Shown here piece by piece: positions 8,451-16,355 of a DNA stretch of 64,000 nucleotides. Source of the DNA: Alteriqipengyuania halimionae (GTDB lineage Bacteria > Pseudomonadota > Alphaproteobacteria > Sphingomonadales > Sphingomonadaceae). The number at the start of each line of letters is the position of its first letter. The stretch's first letter is position 1. The DNA lies in NCBI RefSeq assembly GCF_009827575.1, contig NZ_WTYR01000001.1, positions 1,240,001-1,304,000 on the forward strand, given 5' to 3'. The notes below the pieces were generated by a model. That model saw only the letters and a program-made list of their open reading frames with translations, made no database searches and was not told the DNA's origin. The position numbers were made by a program, and so were the translations under genes.

Positions 8451-9761
8451 ATGAGCACCGATCAAACCACCTTTCCGCCAGGCGGCCCTCTGCGCGGCAC
8501 CATTACCGTGCCGGGCGACAAGTCGATCAGCCATCGCGCCCTGATGCTGGGCGCCAGCGCCATCGGCGAAACCCGCATTTCGGGCCTGCTCGAGGGCGAA
8601 GACGTGATCGCGACCGCCGCCGCGCTTTCTGCCATGGGCGCGAATATCGCGCGCGATGGCGAGGACTGGATCGTCCACGGCCTCGGCACCGGTGGCCTTA
8701 TGCAGCCGACCGCGCCTCTCGACATGGGCAATAGCGGCACCAGCACGCGGTTGTTCGCGGGGCTGCTCGCCAGCCAGCCCATCTCGGTTACCCTGACCGG
8801 CGACGCCAGCCTCTCGCGACGCCCGATGGGGCGCGTCATCGCACCGCTCTCGCAGATGGGTGCCGCATTCAAGTCGCGCGATGGCTGCCTGCCGATGACC
8901 ATCACCGGTGCAGCACAGGCAATCCCGATCACCTATCGCCTGCCGGTTGCAAGCGCGCAGGTGAAAAGCGCGGTGCTGCTCGCGGCGCTCAACACCGCCG
9001 GCACCACCACAGTGATCGAGCCCGAGGCTACGCGCGATCATTCCGAACGCATGCTGCGCGCCTTCGGGGCGAGGATCGATATCGGCGAGGAGGACGGCGC
9101 GAACGTGATCCGCCTCAATGGCGAAGCCGACCTGCGCGCCCAGCCCATCACCGTTCCGGGCGATCCCTCTTCCGCCGCCTTCTTCATTACCGCCGCCCTG
9201 CTGGTCGAAGACAGCGACCTGACCATCCGCAATGTCGGCATGAACCCCACCCGCGCCGGATTGGTCGACGTGCTGCGCGACATGGGCGGCGCGATCGAGT
9301 CGGTCGACGCCCGCGAAGTCGGCGGAGAGCCGGTGGCGGATCTGCGCGTTCGCCATTCGGACCTCACCGGCGTCGATGTCGATCCGGCCATCGCCGCTTC
9401 GATGATCGACGAATTTCCGGTCCTGTTCGTGGCCGCCTCCCTTGCCCACGGTACAACGCGCACCAGCGGCCTTGCCGAATTGCGGGTCAAGGAAAGCGAC
9501 CGCCTTTCGGCCATGGCCACCGCCCTCACCGCGATCGGCGCGCGGGTGGAAGAGCGTGAAGACGGGCTCACGGTGCACGGCAGCGGCGGTGAACCGCTGA
9601 ACGGCGGCGGCCCGATCGCCACCCAACTCGATCACCGGATCGCGATGAGCATGGCTGTCGCGGGGCTGGCGAGCCGCGAGGGGGTGACGATCGACGACGC
9701 TTCGCCTATCGGCACCAGCTTCCCCGCTTTCATCGACACGCTGGAGCGCACTCGCGCATGA
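8451..9761 (+). CDS. aroA: 3-phosphoshikimate 1-carboxyvinyltransferase (EPSP synthase)
   Basis: 436 residues. The enzyme joins shikimate-3-phosphate and phosphoenolpyruvate, the sixth step towards chorismate and aromatic amino acids. Seen: VPGDKSISHRALMLGA (S3P-binding Lys/Ser), GNSGTSTRLFAGLL (PEP loop), SLSRRPMGRVIAPL, SAQVKSAVLLAAL, EATRDHSERMLRAFG, NVGMNPTRAGLVDVL and LRVKESDRLSAMATAL. The motifs RDHSE, GDKS, SAQVK and NPTR fit the class II subgroup. In the PEP loop this protein has Gly where the well-known CP4 enzyme has Ala. The gene starts a four-gene chain ending in cmk, each next start overlapping the previous stop by ATGA. Confidence 0.97.
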   Translation: MSTDQTTFPPGGPLRGTITVPGDKSISHRALMLGASAIGETRISGLLEGEDVIATAAALSAMGANIARDGEDWIVHGLGTGGLMQPTAPLDMGNSGTSTRLFAGLLASQPISVTLTGDASLSRRPMGRVIAPLSQMGAAFKSRDGCLPMTITGAAQAIPITYRLPVASAQVKSAVLLAALNTAGTTTVIEPEATRDHSERMLRAFGARIDIGEEDGANVIRLNGEADLRAQPITVPGDPSSAAFFITAALLVEDSDLTIRNVGMNPTRAGLVDVLRDMGGAIESVDAREVGGEPVADLRVRHSDLTGVDVDPAIAASMIDEFPVLFVAASLAHGTTRTSGLAELRVKESDRLSAMATALTAIGARVEEREDGLTVHGSGGEPLNGGGPIATQLDHRIAMSMAVAGLASREGVTIDDASPIGTSFPAFIDTLERTRA

Positions 9762-10021
9762 TTCCCATTTCGCCCAAAATCGCCGATTTGATAGGTTTTG
9801 CCGGCAGTTTCTGCATCGTCGCCGCGTTCGTTTACGCGAATCGCGCGCAGCAGATGGACAAGCTTGTCTACAACCTCGTGAACCTGCTCGGCGCTGCGCT
9901 GCTGACGGTTTCGCTGCTGGTCAATTACAACCTGCCCACGCTGGTGCTCGAGATCGTGTGGATGAGCATCGCGCTGTACGGCATCGCCATTGCGTTGCGC
10001 GAACGCAGGCAAACGCCATGA
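9758..10021 (+). CDS. Small membrane protein, CBU_0592-like
   Basis: 87 residues with three predicted membrane helices (about 9-27, 34-52 and 56-78) and a short basic tail RERRQTP. The pattern DLIGFAGSFCIVAAFVYANR and NLVNLLGAALLTVSLLVNYN fits the family annotated CBU_0592-like, whose function is unknown. The ATG lies inside the aroA stop (ATGA) and its own stop overlaps the start of the next gene the same way, so it is translated as part of the aroA chain. Confidence 0.75.
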   Translation: MIPISPKIADLIGFAGSFCIVAAFVYANRAQQMDKLVYNLVNLLGAALLTVSLLVNYNLPTLVLEIVWMSIALYGIAIALRERRQTP

Positions 10022-11049
10022 CCATTCGCAGTTTCCCGCTGATCGCCGCTTTTGCGGCATTCGCGAGCCTGACCGCCGCAACCCCGCTGGCCGCGCAGGA
10101 CGTCGCCCTGCCGGAAGCACCGGCGGCATGGGCCAAGGCCGATCGCGAACTGATGGTCCCCGTCGAAGGCGGCAACATCTGGGTGCGCGTCAATGGCGAT
10201 CTCGATGCCGAACACCCGCCGGTGATGTTCATCCATGGCGGTCCGGGCGGCACGCATCTCGGCTTCGGCGCGCTCACCACGCTGGCGGACGAGCGCGCGG
10301 TGATCCTCTACGATCAGCTCGACAGCGGAAAGTCCGATCGGCCCGAAGACCCGGCCAATTGGCGCGTCGAACGCTTCGTTTCCGAACTCGAGGCGATCCG
10401 CGAAGCGCTGGGTATCGAGCGCTGGCACGTCGCCGGCCATAGCTGGGGCTCGGCCTTGGCGCTCGAATACGCGGCGGCCCATCCCGAACACACCGAAAGC
10501 GCGGTGCTGGGCGGGACATTCATCTCGACCCCGCACTGGATCCTGGGCACCAACCTGCTGATCCGCGACCTGCCCGACGCGGTGCAGGACGACATCATCG
10601 CCTGCGAGAGCAAGACGCCGCCCGCCGCCGATATCTGCGGCCCGGCGACCGAAGCCTTTTACCGCGCCTATAACGGCCGGCCCGACCGCCCCGCCCCCTC
10701 TCCCGAAGCGCTGGCCTATCGCCAGCTTTACAAGGGACAGGGTTTCAACGGCACGCTCTACAACGCGATGTGGGGGCCGAGCGAGTTTTCCGCGCGCGGC
10801 ACGCTGGTCGGATACGATGCCACGCCGCTGCTGTCGCGGATTGACGGCGCGCGCACCCTTTTCATGATCGGCCAGTATGACGAGGCGCGGCTCGACACCG
10901 TGCAGGATTTCGTCACGCTGACCCCTGGCGCCGAACTGGCCGTCATCCCCGGCGGATCGCATTCCTTCATCGGAGAGCGGCCCGCCATCACCGAAGCCAT
11001 CCTGCGCAGCTGGATGTCGCGGATCGATGCACGCGGAGATAGCAAATGA
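10018..11049 (+). CDS. Exported alpha/beta hydrolase, proline-iminopeptidase-like (S33)
   Basis: 343 residues. A signal peptide (MTIRSFPLIAAFAAFASLTA...PLAAQ, about 1-27) implies periplasmic location. The fold markers are HGGPGGTHLG (oxyanion hole; HGGPG is characteristic of prolyl aminopeptidases), DQLDSGKSDRPED, the nucleophile elbow GHSWGSALALEYA, a late Asp in IGQYDEARLD and the catalytic His in IPGGSHSFIGERP. It probably removes N-terminal proline or hydrolyses a related amide or ester; the substrate is unproven. It sits between aroA and cmk, joined to both neighbours by ATGA overlaps, an odd place for an exported enzyme. The start at 10018 is chosen over 9958 because the signal peptide begins there. 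Confidence 0.85.
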   Translation: MTIRSFPLIAAFAAFASLTAATPLAAQDVALPEAPAAWAKADRELMVPVEGGNIWVRVNGDLDAEHPPVMFIHGGPGGTHLGFGALTTLADERAVILYDQLDSGKSDRPEDPANWRVERFVSELEAIREALGIERWHVAGHSWGSALALEYAAAHPEHTESAVLGGTFISTPHWILGTNLLIRDLPDAVQDDIIACESKTPPAADICGPATEAFYRAYNGRPDRPAPSPEALAYRQLYKGQGFNGTLYNAMWGPSEFSARGTLVGYDATPLLSRIDGARTLFMIGQYDEARLDTVQDFVTLTPGAELAVIPGGSHSFIGERPAITEAILRSWMSRIDARGDSK

Positions 11050-11681
11050 TCATTGCGGTCGATGGACCCACCGCCAGCGGCAAGGGCACGATTGCCCGCG
11101 CGCTGGCCGAAGAATTCGGACTGCCCCACCTCGATACCGGCCTGCTCTATCGCGCGGTCGGCCGTCAGGCGGTGATTTCGGATTTCAACCCCGACGACCC
11201 CGTCGAGGCGCTGTGTGCCTGCGGCTTCCCCGACGAACTGCTCAACGATCCGGAATTGCGGACCGAAGAGACCGGCGGGCTGGCGAGCCGCGTCTCGGTC
11301 CATCCGGGCGTGCGCGAGGCACTCTATGAGCGCCAGCGGAGCTTCGCGCTTCAGGAAGGCGGCGCGGTGCTCGACGGACGCGACATTGGCACCGTGATCA
11401 TTCCCGAGGAAGCCGACGCCAAGCTCTTTGTCACCGCCAGCGCCGCCGCGCGTGCCTCGCGCCGTTTCCGCGAGATGCAATCGAACGGCGTCGAGACCAC
11501 GCTCGAAGAGATCACCGCCCAGATCGAAGCGCGCGACAAGCGCGACGAGGAGCGCGAAGACTCCCCGCTGAAGCCGGCCGAAGATGCCTATGTCCTCGAC
11601 ACCACGCTGATGAAGAAGGAAGAGGCGATCTCCGCCGCGATCCGCGCGGTCAAGCGCATGGTCGAGGACGGCGCGGCCTGA
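11046..11681 (+). CDS. cmk: Cytidylate kinase
   Basis: 211 residues. It phosphorylates CMP/dCMP with ATP. The P-loop is at the very start (MIIAVDGPTASGKGTIARAL), followed by LDTGLLYRAVGRQAV, the NMP-binding insert, LDGRDIGTVIIPEEADAKLF and RDKRDEEREDSPLKPAEDAY, all diagnostic of Cmk. The start overlaps the preceding stop (ATGA). rpsA follows after about 270 bases; the cmk-rpsA pair is conserved through the Proteobacteria. Confidence 0.97.
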   Translation: MIIAVDGPTASGKGTIARALAEEFGLPHLDTGLLYRAVGRQAVISDFNPDDPVEALCACGFPDELLNDPELRTEETGGLASRVSVHPGVREALYERQRSFALQEGGAVLDGRDIGTVIIPEEADAKLFVTASAAARASRRFREMQSNGVETTLEEITAQIEARDKRDEEREDSPLKPAEDAYVLDTTLMKKEEAISAAIRAVKRMVEDGAA

Positions 11682-11799
11682 CCCGCGTTCAAGCGAATAT
11701 GCTTGCCTTCCGCCCCGTTTTCGCCTAGGCGCGCGCCCGTCCGACGGTGCGGAACCGTTCGGCGGCAGGCTATCCCAAAGCACGGCCGGGTTTGACTGA

Positions 11800-11815
11800 A
11801 GGGCGCGAGCGCCCT
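11800..11815. other. Perfect inverted repeat in the rpsA leader region
   Basis: AGGGCGC-GA-GCGCCCT is a perfect 7-bp dyad in the 273-base gap before rpsA. No T-run follows, so it is not a normal terminator. It may fold in the rpsA 5' leader; in enterobacteria the rpsA leader is structured and mediates S1 autoregulation, but I see no further sequence link to that. Confidence 0.35.
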
Positions 11816-11955
11816 CCCCCGCGCATTGTGGAACCTGCCGGCGAATACCGCGCCAACGGGCTCTCGCGACGGCATTCGGCCCCGCGGGACGTTCGGCCTC
11901 CAAAGTCCCCGGGCTTTCCCGGCGGCCGGAAAATCAGTCACTAGGAATTCCACCC

Positions 11956-13659
11956 ATGGCAACCAGTGCCAACCCCTCGCGCGACGATTTCGAAGCGCTT
12001 CTCAACGAACAGCTCGGCGATGAAATCGACGGCGGTTTCGAAGGTCGTGTCGTAAAGGGTACCGTAACCGGTATCGAAAACGACAAGGCGATCATCGATG
12101 TCGGCCTCAAGAGCGAAGGCCGCGTCGATCTCAAAGAATTCATGCGCGGCGAAGACGAGCACGGGCTCGAAGTCGGCAGCGAAGTCGAAGTCTATGTCGA
12201 CCGCGTCGAGAACGCCGACGGCGAAGCCATGCTCAGCCGCGATCGCGCCCGCCGCGAAGCTGCCTGGGACAAGCTCGAAAATGAATTCGGCGAAGGCAAG
12301 CGCGTCGAAGGCCGCATCTTCGGCCGGGTCAAGGGCGGCTTCACCGTCGATCTCGACGGCGCCGTGGCCTTCCTCCCCGGTTCGCAGGTCGATATCCGTC
12401 CGGTGCGCGATGTCGCCCCGCTGATGGAAACCCCGCAGCCGTTCCAGATCCTCAAGATGGACCGTCGTCGCGGCAACATCGTCGTTTCGCGTCGCGCCGT
12501 GCTCGAAGAAACGCGCGCTGAACAGCGCAGCGAACTGATCGACCAGCTGGCCGAGGGCCAGGTGATCGACGGCGTGGTCAAGAACATCACCGATTACGGT
12601 GCGTTCGTCGACCTCGGCGGCATCGACGGCCTGCTCCACGTCACCGACATGAGCTACAAGCGCGTCAACCACCCGAGCGAAGTGGTCGAAATCGGCCAGA
12701 CCGTGACGGTGCAGATCGTCCGCATCAATGCCGATACGCAGCGTATCTCGCTCGGCATGAAGCAGCTTGAAAGCGATCCGTGGGATGGCGTTTCGGCCAA
12801 GTACCCGGTCGGTGCCAAGCTGACGGGCCAGGTCACGAACATCACCGAATACGGTGCGTTCGTCGAACTGGAGCCGGGCATCGAAGGCCTGGTCCACGTT
12901 TCGGAAATGAGCTGGACCAAGAAGAACGTCCACCCGGGCAAGATCGTCTCGACCTCGCAGGAAGTCGAAGTCATGGTGCTCGAGGTCGACAGCGAGAAGC
13001 GTCGCATCTCGCTCGGTCTCAAGCAGGCCCAGCGCAATCCGTGGGAAGAGTTCGCCGAAGCCCACCCGATCGGCTCGAAGGTCGAAGGCGAAGTCAAGAA
13101 CGCTACCGAATTCGGTCTCTTCGTCGGCCTTCCGGGCGACGTCGACGGCATGGTCCACATGTCGGACATCGCCTGGGGCATCTCGGGCGAAGACGCGCTG
13201 GCGCTGCACCGCAAGGGTGAAGAAGTCGAAGCCGTCGTCCTCGACGTCGATGTCGACAAGGAACGCATCAGCCTCGGCATGAAGCAGCTCGAAAAGGGTG
13301 CGCCGAGCGAAGCCGGTGCCTCCGACAGCCTGCGTCGCAACCAGATCGTCACCGTGACCGTGCTCGAAGTCCGCGATGGCGGCCTCGAAGTGCAGGTCGG
13401 CGACGACGGCGCGACCGGCTTCATCAAGCGCTCGGATCTGGGCCGCGACCGTGACGAACAGCGTCCCGATCGCTTCCAGACCGGCCAGAAGGTCGACGCG
13501 ATGGTCACCGGCTTCGATCGTTCGAAGAAGCCGAACTTCTCGATCAAGGCTTACCAGATCGCCGAAGAGAAGCAGGCCGTCGAACAGTTCGGTTCGGCCG
13601 ATTCGGGTGCCTCGCTCGGCGACATCCTCGGCGAAGCGCTGAAGAAGAAGGAAGACTAA
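11956..13659 (+). CDS. rpsA: 30S ribosomal protein S1
   Basis: 567 residues. S1 binds mRNA leaders and brings them to the 30S subunit. Six S1 repeats follow one another: the first from GFEGRVVKGTVTGIENDKAI, the second around FGRVKGGFTVDLDGAVAFLP, the third VVKNITDYGAFVDLGGIDGL, the fourth QVTNITEYGAFVELEPGIEG, the fifth VKNATEFGLFVGLPGDVDG and a more divergent sixth at TVLEVRDGGLEVQVGDDG. Repeated RISLGMKQLE/RISLGLKQAQ linkers are typical. The start at 11956 gives MATSANPSRDDFEAL. A terminator follows at 13689. Confidence 0.97.
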   Translation: MATSANPSRDDFEALLNEQLGDEIDGGFEGRVVKGTVTGIENDKAIIDVGLKSEGRVDLKEFMRGEDEHGLEVGSEVEVYVDRVENADGEAMLSRDRARREAAWDKLENEFGEGKRVEGRIFGRVKGGFTVDLDGAVAFLPGSQVDIRPVRDVAPLMETPQPFQILKMDRRRGNIVVSRRAVLEETRAEQRSELIDQLAEGQVIDGVVKNITDYGAFVDLGGIDGLLHVTDMSYKRVNHPSEVVEIGQTVTVQIVRINADTQRISLGMKQLESDPWDGVSAKYPVGAKLTGQVTNITEYGAFVELEPGIEGLVHVSEMSWTKKNVHPGKIVSTSQEVEVMVLEVDSEKRRISLGLKQAQRNPWEEFAEAHPIGSKVEGEVKNATEFGLFVGLPGDVDGMVHMSDIAWGISGEDALALHRKGEEVEAVVLDVDVDKERISLGMKQLEKGAPSEAGASDSLRRNQIVTVTVLEVRDGGLEVQVGDDGATGFIKRSDLGRDRDEQRPDRFQTGQKVDAMVTGFDRSKKPNFSIKAYQIAEEKQAVEQFGSADSGASLGDILGEALKKKED

Positions 13660-13688
13660 GCTCTTCCACGCCGCATCAGCGGTTACAG

Positions 13689-13726
13689 AAAGGCCCGCCC
13701 TCCCCATCGGAGCGGCGGGCCTTTTC
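13689..13726 (+). terminator. Rho-independent terminator after rpsA
   Basis: Stem AAAGGCCCGCC (13689-13699) pairs with GGCGGGCCTTT (13714-13724), loop of 14, with TTTT in and after the right arm. It is 30 bases past the rpsA stop. Confidence 0.92.
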
Positions 13727-13757
13727 TATGGCGGCGCGAATGCCTACCTTCTCTCCC

Positions 13758-14513
13758 ATGCTAGAAATCCACCAGTTCCCCTGCCTGTCCGACAATTATG
13801 GCTTCCTCGTGCACGATCCCGACAGCGGTGAAACCGCGGCGATCGATACGCCTGACGGGGCCGAATATCTGAAACAGGCCGAAGCCAGGGGCTGGCGGAT
13901 CACGCAGATCTGCAACACCCACTGGCATCCCGATCATGCCGGCGGAAACAAGGCCATTGTCGAGGCAACGGGAGCGACGGTGATCGCACCGCAGGAAGTC
14001 TCCAAACTCTCCCCCATCGATCGCGTGGTGGCCGATGGCGACACGGTGTCGCTGGGTGCGCACACGGCCCGGGTGATCGACGTTCCGGGTCATACCAAAG
14101 GGCATATCGCCTACCACCTCGCGGACGACGACCTCGCCTTCGTCGGCGACGCGCTGTTCGCGCTGGGTTGCGGGCGGATGTTCGAAGGTGAGCCGAAGCA
14201 GTTCTGGGACAGCCTCTCGCGGCTCAAGTCGTTGCCTAGTGACACCACGATCTACTGCGCGCACGAATACACGCAGGCGAACGCAGCCTTCGCCCTGCAC
14301 GCCGATCCTGGCAACGATGCGCTGATCGCTTATGGCAAGGAGATCGACGCCAAGCGCGAGGCAGGTGAACCGACCGTGCCCTTCCCGCTGGCGCGCGAAC
14401 TCGAGACCAACCCCTTCCTGCGCGCCGACGATGACGAGATGCAGGCACGCTGGGGCGGCGACGCCCCGCACGAAACATTCGCCGCGTTACGGGCTGCCAA
14501 GGACGCATTCTGA
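13758..14513 (+). CDS. gloB: Hydroxyacylglutathione hydrolase (glyoxalase II)
   Basis: 251 residues. It hydrolyses S-lactoylglutathione to lactate and glutathione, the second step of methylglyoxal detoxification. Zinc-binding motif THWHPDHAGGN (about residues 54-64), then PGHTKGHIAYHL, FVGDALFALGCGRMFEG and CAHEYTQANAAFALH complete the binuclear site; the C-terminal helical domain ends with NPFLRADDDEMQARWG as in GloB. The start at 13758 (MLEIHQFPCLSDNYGFLVHD) matches the family; the frame extends upstream into the rpsA terminator, which rules out the longer version. The next gene begins one base after its stop. Confidence 0.95.
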   Translation: MLEIHQFPCLSDNYGFLVHDPDSGETAAIDTPDGAEYLKQAEARGWRITQICNTHWHPDHAGGNKAIVEATGATVIAPQEVSKLSPIDRVVADGDTVSLGAHTARVIDVPGHTKGHIAYHLADDDLAFVGDALFALGCGRMFEGEPKQFWDSLSRLKSLPSDTTIYCAHEYTQANAAFALHADPGNDALIAYGKEIDAKREAGEPTVPFPLARELETNPFLRADDDEMQARWGGDAPHETFAALRAAKDAF

Positions 14514-14514
14514 G

Positions 14515-14841
14515 ATGACGATCCGCGGCTTTCACGCGCATACCTATTTCAACGGTGACGAGCTGCCCGATGCGCAGCGTTTCGCCGAGCAGGCAAAGGA
14601 ACGCTTCGGCTGCCCGGTCGGCCACTTCCACACCGCACCGGTCGGACCGCACCCGCGCGGATCGTGCCAGCTATCGCTTCGTCCAGCCCAGTTTGCCGAT
14701 TTCACGGTGTGGGCCTGCGAAGCGCGCAACGGGCTGACGATCTTCGCCCACGGGCTGAGCGGTGACGACCTGGCCGATCATACCCGCCATGTCATCTGGT
14801 TCGGCGCTTCCGAACCGCTGGATCTTTCGATCTTCGGCTGA
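14515..14841 (+). CDS. DOPA 4,5-dioxygenase family protein
   Basis: 108 residues. FHAHTYFNGDE at the N-terminus, HFHTAPVGPHPRGSCQLSL in the middle and GLTIFAHGLSGDDLADHTRH with FGASEPLDLSIF at the end match the small DOPA-dioxygenase-like family, where several His residues bind iron for extradiol ring cleavage. The bacterial role is not well defined. It starts one base after the gloB stop, so they form a pair. Confidence 0.88.
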   Translation: MTIRGFHAHTYFNGDELPDAQRFAEQAKERFGCPVGHFHTAPVGPHPRGSCQLSLRPAQFADFTVWACEARNGLTIFAHGLSGDDLADHTRHVIWFGASEPLDLSIFG

Positions 14842-14852
14842 ACGCAGACGCC

Positions 14853-14898
14853 AAAAATAAAGCGCGCCCCACCCTCTTTTCGGGATGGAGCGCGCTTC
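14853..14898 (-). terminator. Terminator of the ATP synthase F0 operon
   Basis: On the minus strand AAGCGCGCTCCATCCC pairs with GAGGGTGGGGCGCGCTT across a GAAAA loop, followed by TATTTTT. It lies 18 bases after the atpF stop. It may also help end the convergent gloB/DOPA-dioxygenase transcript. Confidence 0.88.
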
Positions 14899-14916
14899 CT
14901 CTCCGAACCGGATAAA

Positions 14917-15486
14917 TTAGATGTCGGCGATAACCTTGTCGGCCAGCGCGCGATCGGCATCGGCATCGAGCTTGGCGTTGATCAGCGAGCGGCTCGCATC
15001 AGTCGCCGCGGTGACCGCGCGGTTGCGCACGTCGTTGAGCGCTTCGCGTTCGGCCGCGGCGATGCGATCCTCTGCCATGCGCTTGCGACGCTCGACAATC
15101 GCCTTGCTATCGGCTTCGGCCTTTTCGACCAGGCCTTCGGCTTCGGTCTTCGCGCTTTCGATCATGGCTTCTGCGTCTTTTTCCGCATTGGCGATCTTGG
15201 CGGCGTATTCTTCACGCAGCGCCTCAGCTTCGGCACGCAGTTCCTTGGCCTCGTCCAGCTGCTCGCGAATGTCGGCGATCTTCTTGTCGAGTCCGCCAGT
15301 GATCGTCTTGTGCACCTTGGCGCCGAAGATCGCGAACAGCAGCAGGACGAGCATCGCGACCGACACCCACTGGAAGGGCTGAAGCCCCCACAACGTGGGT
15401 TCGGCATGCGCGCCGCCATGGCCGTCGGCCTCTTCGACGTAGGCCTGGGCGCTTTCGGTTTCGAGCGTGGCGGGAGGGTTAGCCAT
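14917..15486 (-). CDS. atpF: ATP synthase F0 subunit b
   Basis: 189 residues. Subunit b forms half of the peripheral stalk that holds F1 against rotation. After a hydrophilic 30-residue N-terminus there is one membrane helix (FQWVSVAMLVLLLFAIFGAK, about 38-57), then a long charged coiled coil rich in Ala, Glu and Lys to the end. It overlaps the b' gene by 8 bases and is last in the operon. Confidence 0.93.
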   Translation of the reverse strand: MANPPATLETESAQAYVEEADGHGGAHAEPTLWGLQPFQWVSVAMLVLLLFAIFGAKVHKTITGGLDKKIADIREQLDEAKELRAEAEALREEYAAKIANAEKDAEAMIESAKTEAEGLVEKAEADSKAIVERRKRMAEDRIAAAEREALNDVRNRAVTAATDASRSLINAKLDADADRALADKVIADI

Positions 15487-15973
15487 GAGCCATGGTCTCC
15501 TTGACGGCCTTGCTTGCGGTCGGCTTGGTCACCTTGATGCCGGCAACGCGCTGGACGATGTCCTGCGCCGCTTCGGCGGCAACCGCTTCGATTTCGGTCA
15601 TGGCAGCATTGCGCGCTTCGCCGATGCGGACTTCCGCTTCGTCGAGCTTGGCATCGAGCCGCTTCTGCGCGGCCGCGATTTTCTTGTCGGACTTGGCCGC
15701 AGCCTCGTCCTTCGCCTGGGCGACGATGGCACGAGCCCGTTCGCGGTTTTCGTTCTCGCGAACACGCCACGCTTCTTCCTGTTCGTCGGCCGCATCGCGC
15801 GCGGCCTTGGCCGCGGCAAGATCGTCGGCAATCTTGCCGTCGCGCTTTTCGACCGTGTCCATGACCTTCGGTACCATCCCCATCCCGATGACGAAGAAGG
15901 TGATTCCGAAGAAGATCGCGAGCCAGAAGAACTGGCTGGACCAGGTCTCGGCTAGCTGGGCTATCTGGGGCAT
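15479..15973 (-). CDS. atpF': ATP synthase F0 subunit b'
   Basis: 164 residues. A single N-terminal membrane helix (FFWLAIFFGITFFVIGMGMV, about 15-34) precedes a long coiled coil beginning VPKVMDTVEKRDGKIADDLA. The FFWLAIFFGITFF signature and the b'-b order are typical of alphaproteobacteria, which use b/b' heterodimers in the peripheral stalk. The overlap with the downstream b gene suggests coupled translation that would keep the two subunits equimolar. Confidence 0.92.
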   Translation of the reverse strand: MPQIAQLAETWSSQFFWLAIFFGITFFVIGMGMVPKVMDTVEKRDGKIADDLAAAKAARDAADEQEEAWRVRENENRERARAIVAQAKDEAAAKSDKKIAAAQKRLDAKLDEAEVRIGEARNAAMTEIEAVAAEAAQDIVQRVAGIKVTKPTASKAVKETMAHG

Positions 15974-16052
15974 CGGGTTTCTCGGTTCTCGAAAGTAGGG
16001 CTGGCGAAAGTCACGCCGGCGAACATCGGTTCAGGCGAAAGGCAATTTGGGG

Positions 16053-16079
16053 ACGGGCCGGAGACTTGCCCCGGCCCGT
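16053..16079 (-). other. Stem-loop between atpE and the b' gene
   Basis: ACGGGCCGG and CCGGCCCGT pair perfectly (9 bp) around a 9-base loop. It lies 12 bases after the atpE stop, and no T-run follows on the minus strand (CCCCAAATTG). It is placed to stabilise the atpE message or reduce read-through to b'/b, matching the need for many more c subunits; this is inference. Confidence 0.5.
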
Positions 16080-16090
16080 ACCAATATTCG

Positions 16091-16318
16091 TCAGGCGACG
16101 AAGATCAGGATCATCGACACGACGAAGGCCAGGAGGCCCAGAAGTTCCGCCGCGGCGAAGCCGATGAACAGGCGGCCCTGCTGGCCGTCGGCAGCACCCG
16201 GATTGCGCAGCGCGCTTTCGAGGAACGAACCGAACACATTACCCACGCCGATGGCGGCCATACCGGCGCCGATCGCAGCAAGACCCGCACCGATGAGCTT
16301 GGCAGCTTCCATATCCAT
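16091..16318 (-). CDS. atpE: ATP synthase F0 subunit c
   Basis: 75 residues, two membrane helices with a polar loop. The first helix has the glycine/alanine pattern LIGAGLAAIGAGMAAIGVGN; the loop is ESALRNPGAADGQQG; the second helix carries the proton-binding Glu in IGFAAAELLGLLAFVV. The motif points to proton rather than sodium coupling. Normal alphaproteobacterial length. Confidence 0.96.
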   Translation of the reverse strand: MDMEAAKLIGAGLAAIGAGMAAIGVGNVFGSFLESALRNPGAADGQQGRLFIGFAAAELLGLLAFVVSMILIFVA

Positions 16319-16355
16319 AATGAACTCCTTTGGTATTCCGTTAGATTGAGACGAC

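Noticed and set aside
8211-9635. A 474-codon open frame opposite aroA
   Set aside because: Antisense shadow; aroA has all family motifs and the antisense frame has none.
11941-13707. A 588-codon open frame opposite rpsA
   Set aside because: Antisense to the six-repeat S1 gene; its apparent internal repeats simply mirror the S1 repeats.
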